A stretch of DNA of 9,204 nucleotides. It comes from UBA5109 sp965662565. Lineage in GTDB: Bacteria; Pseudomonadota; Gammaproteobacteria; Pseudomonadales; Pseudohongiellaceae. This document shows positions 7,177 through 9,204 of the stretch, in pieces. The notes beneath the pieces are model-generated. The model saw only the letters and a list, made by a program, of their open reading frames with translations, was not told the origin of the DNA and did no database searches. The stretch is taken from positions 1-9,204 of the forward strand of contig CBFIHS010000059.1 in assembly GCA_965662565.1 (NCBI GenBank), read 5' to 3'. The first letter of the stretch is position 1. Every line of letters starts with the position of its first letter. The position numbers and the translations under genes are program-made.

Positions 7177-8001
7177 ATAAAGCTTCGACTTTTCTATAAA
7201 GTATTCTCACTTGCTGTGGTGCTTGGTCTTAGCATTATTACTATTAATTCCAGCCTGGCCCAAATAAGACCGTTGTCACCACGAATGGCACCAAAAAATG
7301 TCACGGTTATTCCTCGAGATCCGGATGGTGCGGAATTTTATTTTGCGCGTTTAATTTATGGCTCAGATGGTTTTCGAAGTCGTGGTGGTTGGACCACTGA
7401 TATGCCTGAAGCAGAACACTATTTTATGAATGGGGTTACTCGTTTAACACGAGTAGATGGTTCCCTAGTAGATATGAGAAACCCCGAAGGCGCCAGATGG
7501 ATCAATCTTGCCGATGGAACCATTTTTGATTATCCCTTTTTATATGCCGTAGAAGTAGGTGGCTGGAGACTCAATACTGAAGAGGTGGCCATTCTCAGAG
7601 AGTACCTATTACGAGGCGGTTTTTTGATAGTCGATGATTTCCACGGGACGGCTCAATGGGGCGGTTTTATGTCAACAATGCAGAGGGTTTTTCCTGATCG
7701 CCCAGTTGTTGATATCCCAGAGTCTGATGAAGTTTTTCATGTTTTTTACGATCTGGATACCAGTATTCAAATAGCTGGCATCAGCCCTTTGAGTAGAGGG
7801 GTGACTTGGGAACAAGATGGCTATGAGCCAACTTACCGCGGAATCTATGATGATGATGGCCGCTTAATGGTCGCTATCAATCATAATATGGATATGGGAG
7901 ATGCGTGGGAACATGCCGATACTCCTGGTTATCCTGAGCCGATTACTGCAGCGGCTTATCGATTTGCAGTGAACTATGTTATCTACACCTTAACCCACTA
8001 A
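7177..8001 (+). CDS. Exported DUF4159-domain protein, probable AUA start
   Basis: Function unknown. The body (about residues 52-274 from the start chosen here) resembles DUF4159, a glutamine-amidotransferase-like fold often found near MoxR ATPase and DUF58 genes. Visible landmarks are AEFYFARLIYGS near its beginning, VEVGGW followed by the helix EEVAILREYL, and the core strand-turn GGFLIVDDFHG at 147-157. The first conventional start is GTG at 7216, but that cuts into a signal peptide and has no ribosome site. Upstream in frame, AGGAG (7166-7170) is followed six bases later by ATA (7177); reading from there gives MKLRLFYKVF, a basic N-region, a hydrophobic core, and an SLA-Q cleavage site near residue 28. 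ATT at 7174 is an alternative only three bases from AGGAG. The M19 gene follows after 48 bases. Coding and export are secure; the start codon is inferred. Confidence 0.85.
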   Translation: MKLRLFYKVFSLAVVLGLSIITINSSLAQIRPLSPRMAPKNVTVIPRDPDGAEFYFARLIYGSDGFRSRGGWTTDMPEAEHYFMNGVTRLTRVDGSLVDMRNPEGARWINLADGTIFDYPFLYAVEVGGWRLNTEEVAILREYLLRGGFLIVDDFHGTAQWGGFMSTMQRVFPDRPVVDIPESDEVFHVFYDLDTSIQIAGISPLSRGVTWEQDGYEPTYRGIYDDDGRLMVAINHNMDMGDAWEHADTPGYPEPITAAAYRFAVNYVIYTLTH

Positions 8002-8049
8002 GAACTTTTTAGTTTCCACTAAACCCACTTAAGACAAAGAGAGGTAGTC

Positions 8050-9141
8050 TTGAAAAATACATTATTGCTTTTAATTTTAACCTTTATTTCTGTTCCAACA
8101 TTTGCTGCCAGTGAAGATGAGATTTTAGCGAAAGCAAGAGATATCCACGATCGAGTTATGAGTTTGGATACACATGTTGATATCCCATTAGAATTCGCAA
8201 CCAGTGCACATGACCCGTTGGATGCTGAGTATCAAGTGACTCTTCAAAGCATGCGTAGTGGTGGTTTAGATAACGTATTTTTTATTGTTTATGTCGGTCA
8301 ACAGGAACGTAATACCGAAAATTATATTGATGCAAAGGCCGATGCCTTGGCCAAGTTTGATGCGATTAAACGTTTGGTTATGTTGTACCCAGATCAAATT
8401 GGTCTGGCCACTACTGCAAAAGAAGCTGAAGAACTTCATGCAGCTGGCAAACTAGTTGCGATGATTGGTGTTGAGAATGCTTTTAGTATTGGTTTGGACA
8501 TATCTTTATTAGAGGAATTTAAAAACCGTGGTGCGAGTTATGTGGGGCTAGTACATAACGGTCATAACGATATTGGTGACTCTGCCCAACCTCAAGAAAA
8601 GTTCGGGGATGCAACAGAAGAACATGGAGGCTTGAGTGCTTATGGTTTTGAGGTGGTTAAAGAGCTAAATCGTTTAGGTATTCTGGTGGATATTTCTCAT
8701 GTTTCCAAGCAAACCATGCTGGATGCCACACGAAGTTCGGTAGCGCCAATAATAGCCTCTCATTCCAGTGTAAATGGCGTTTATGAGCATCCAAGAAACC
8801 TAGACGACGAACAGCTACTTGCTTTGAAAGAAAATGGTGGTGTAGTTCAGATTGTTGCTTTTGATATTTATCTTAATGAAGGCTGGGGTACTGCTTCTGT
8901 AAGCGATTTTGTGGATCATATTGATTACGCTGTTGATCTTATTGGTATTGAGCATGTTGGTATTTCTTCAGACTTTGGTGGCGGCGGCGGCATCATGGGC
9001 TGGAAGGGAGCCGAAGACACTCTCAATGTCACACTTGAGCTGGTTCGTCGTGGCTATACTGAAGATGAAATCGAGATGATCTGGAGTGGCAATGTCTTAA
9101 GAATACTCAAAGCTGCAGAAGATGTTGCAGCAGGCTTATAA
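8050..9141 (+). CDS. Exported M19-family dipeptidase (membrane/renal dipeptidase type)
   Basis: A zinc metallopeptidase expected to cleave dipeptides, possibly including D-amino-acid or cyclic ones, in the periplasm. The 363-residue protein opens with a Sec signal peptide (K2, hydrophobic 4-15, cleavage near TFA-A at 18-20). All binuclear zinc ligands of the family are present: H42 and D44 in DTHVDIP, E142 in GVENA, H217 in DISHVS, H238 in ASHSS; the substrate-binding R249 in HPRNL and catalytic-site D308 in SSDFGG are also kept. Length is normal for the family. The start is TTG at 8050, five bases after GAGG (8041-8044); no nearby in-frame ATG would keep the signal. It is 48 bases behind the DUF4159 gene and 25 ahead of the next, so probably cotranscribed. 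Exact substrate unknown. Confidence 0.95.
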   Translation: MKNTLLLLILTFISVPTFAASEDEILAKARDIHDRVMSLDTHVDIPLEFATSAHDPLDAEYQVTLQSMRSGGLDNVFFIVYVGQQERNTENYIDAKADALAKFDAIKRLVMLYPDQIGLATTAKEAEELHAAGKLVAMIGVENAFSIGLDISLLEEFKNRGASYVGLVHNGHNDIGDSAQPQEKFGDATEEHGGLSAYGFEVVKELNRLGILVDISHVSKQTMLDATRSSVAPIIASHSSVNGVYEHPRNLDDEQLLALKENGGVVQIVAFDIYLNEGWGTASVSDFVDHIDYAVDLIGIEHVGISSDFGGGGGIMGWKGAEDTLNVTLELVRRGYTEDEIEMIWSGNVLRILKAAEDVAAGL

Positions 9142-9153
9142 AAGTGACTTTTA
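9139..9153 (+). repeat. 15-bp palindrome TAAAAGT-G-ACTTTTA on the M19 stop codon
   Basis: Perfect 7-bp arms around one central base. The left arm includes the TAA stop (9139-9141) and the right arm ends one base before the next gene's AAGAGGG ribosome-site region. It could form a short RNA hairpin (5 bp with a TGA loop) or bind a dimeric protein. There is no following T-run, so it is unlikely to terminate transcription. Confidence 0.4.
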
Positions 9154-9166
9154 AGAGGGTAATCTC

Positions 9167-9204
9167 TTGAAAAACTTTCTGATGTTTTGGCTTTTTCTGG
9201 GGGC
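9167..9204 (+). CDS. Start of an exported protein gene, truncated by the window end
   Basis: Only 12 full codons are visible: TTG start (9167-9169) followed by K, N and the hydrophobic run FLMFWLFLG, which has the shape of a signal peptide or membrane anchor. GAGGG (9155-9159) lies seven bases upstream, a good ribosome site. The gene starts 25 bases after the M19 stop, so it is probably the third member of the same operon. The TTGAAAAA start resembles that of the M19 gene. Function cannot be told from the visible part. Confidence 0.7.
   Translation, partial: MKNFLMFWLFLG

Noticed and set aside
8008..8023. Hairpin TTTAGT-TTCC-ACTAAA between the DUF4159 and M19 genes
   Set aside because: As a terminator it has a short AT-rich stem and no following T-run; close spacing favours cotranscription. 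It may be only part of the repeated CCACTAA text around it.
1..9204. Defence system, prophage, insertion sequence, CRISPR array or RNA gene
   Set aside because: No transposase, integrase, nuclease or repeat-spacer pattern was seen; all long coding regions match metabolic, chaperone or envelope families.

Overview
The window looks like chromosomal DNA from a Gram-negative bacterium, most likely a gammaproteobacterium with moderately low GC. The ClpB fragment matches the enterobacterial protein closely along its length. The Ppx/GppA protein keeps the gammaproteobacterial Ppx N-terminus and full C-terminal part. Several proteins carry export signals, including one lipoprotein signal fitted for the outer membrane. 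A marine or aquatic origin is plausible but is inference. I see no mobile elements, tRNA or rRNA genes, CRISPR arrays or phage genes.

Left part (1-2900). The window opens inside clpB, whose last 496 codons are present. It is followed tail-to-tail by a minus-strand Nudix hydrolase of the ADP-ribose pyrophosphatase type. A well-formed sigma-70-like promoter (2180-2208) then leads to a small exported TPR protein, whose stop lies one base from the stop of the next, opposing gene.

Middle part (2900-5600). Two minus-strand genes lie here: a short-chain dehydrogenase/reductase, and downstream of it an alkaline phosphatase with a lipoprotein signal. The phosphatase has His at both metal-site positions that are Asp153 and Lys328 in E. 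coli PhoA. A 184-base divergent region (5399-5582) with two short dyads separates the dehydrogenase from the plus-strand exopolyphosphatase gene.

Right part (5583-9204). ppx (TTG start) is followed by three closely spaced plus-strand genes for exported proteins: a DUF4159 protein, an M19-family (membrane dipeptidase) metallopeptidase, and a gene cut off by the window end of which only the start of a signal peptide is visible. Gaps of 48 and 25 bases suggest one operon. The DUF4159 gene has no ATG, GTG or TTG start that gives both a ribosome binding site and a complete signal peptide; an AUA (or AUU) codon just after a clear AGGAG does. This possible non-canonical start is the most notable observation.

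Together the genes suggest housekeeping (protein disaggregation, nucleotide-sugar clean-up, polyphosphate turnover) plus envelope or periplasmic scavenging of phosphate and dipeptides. I do not see a convincing new multi-gene system. The exported DUF4159-M19-unknown cluster, which runs past the window end, is the best place to look for one.
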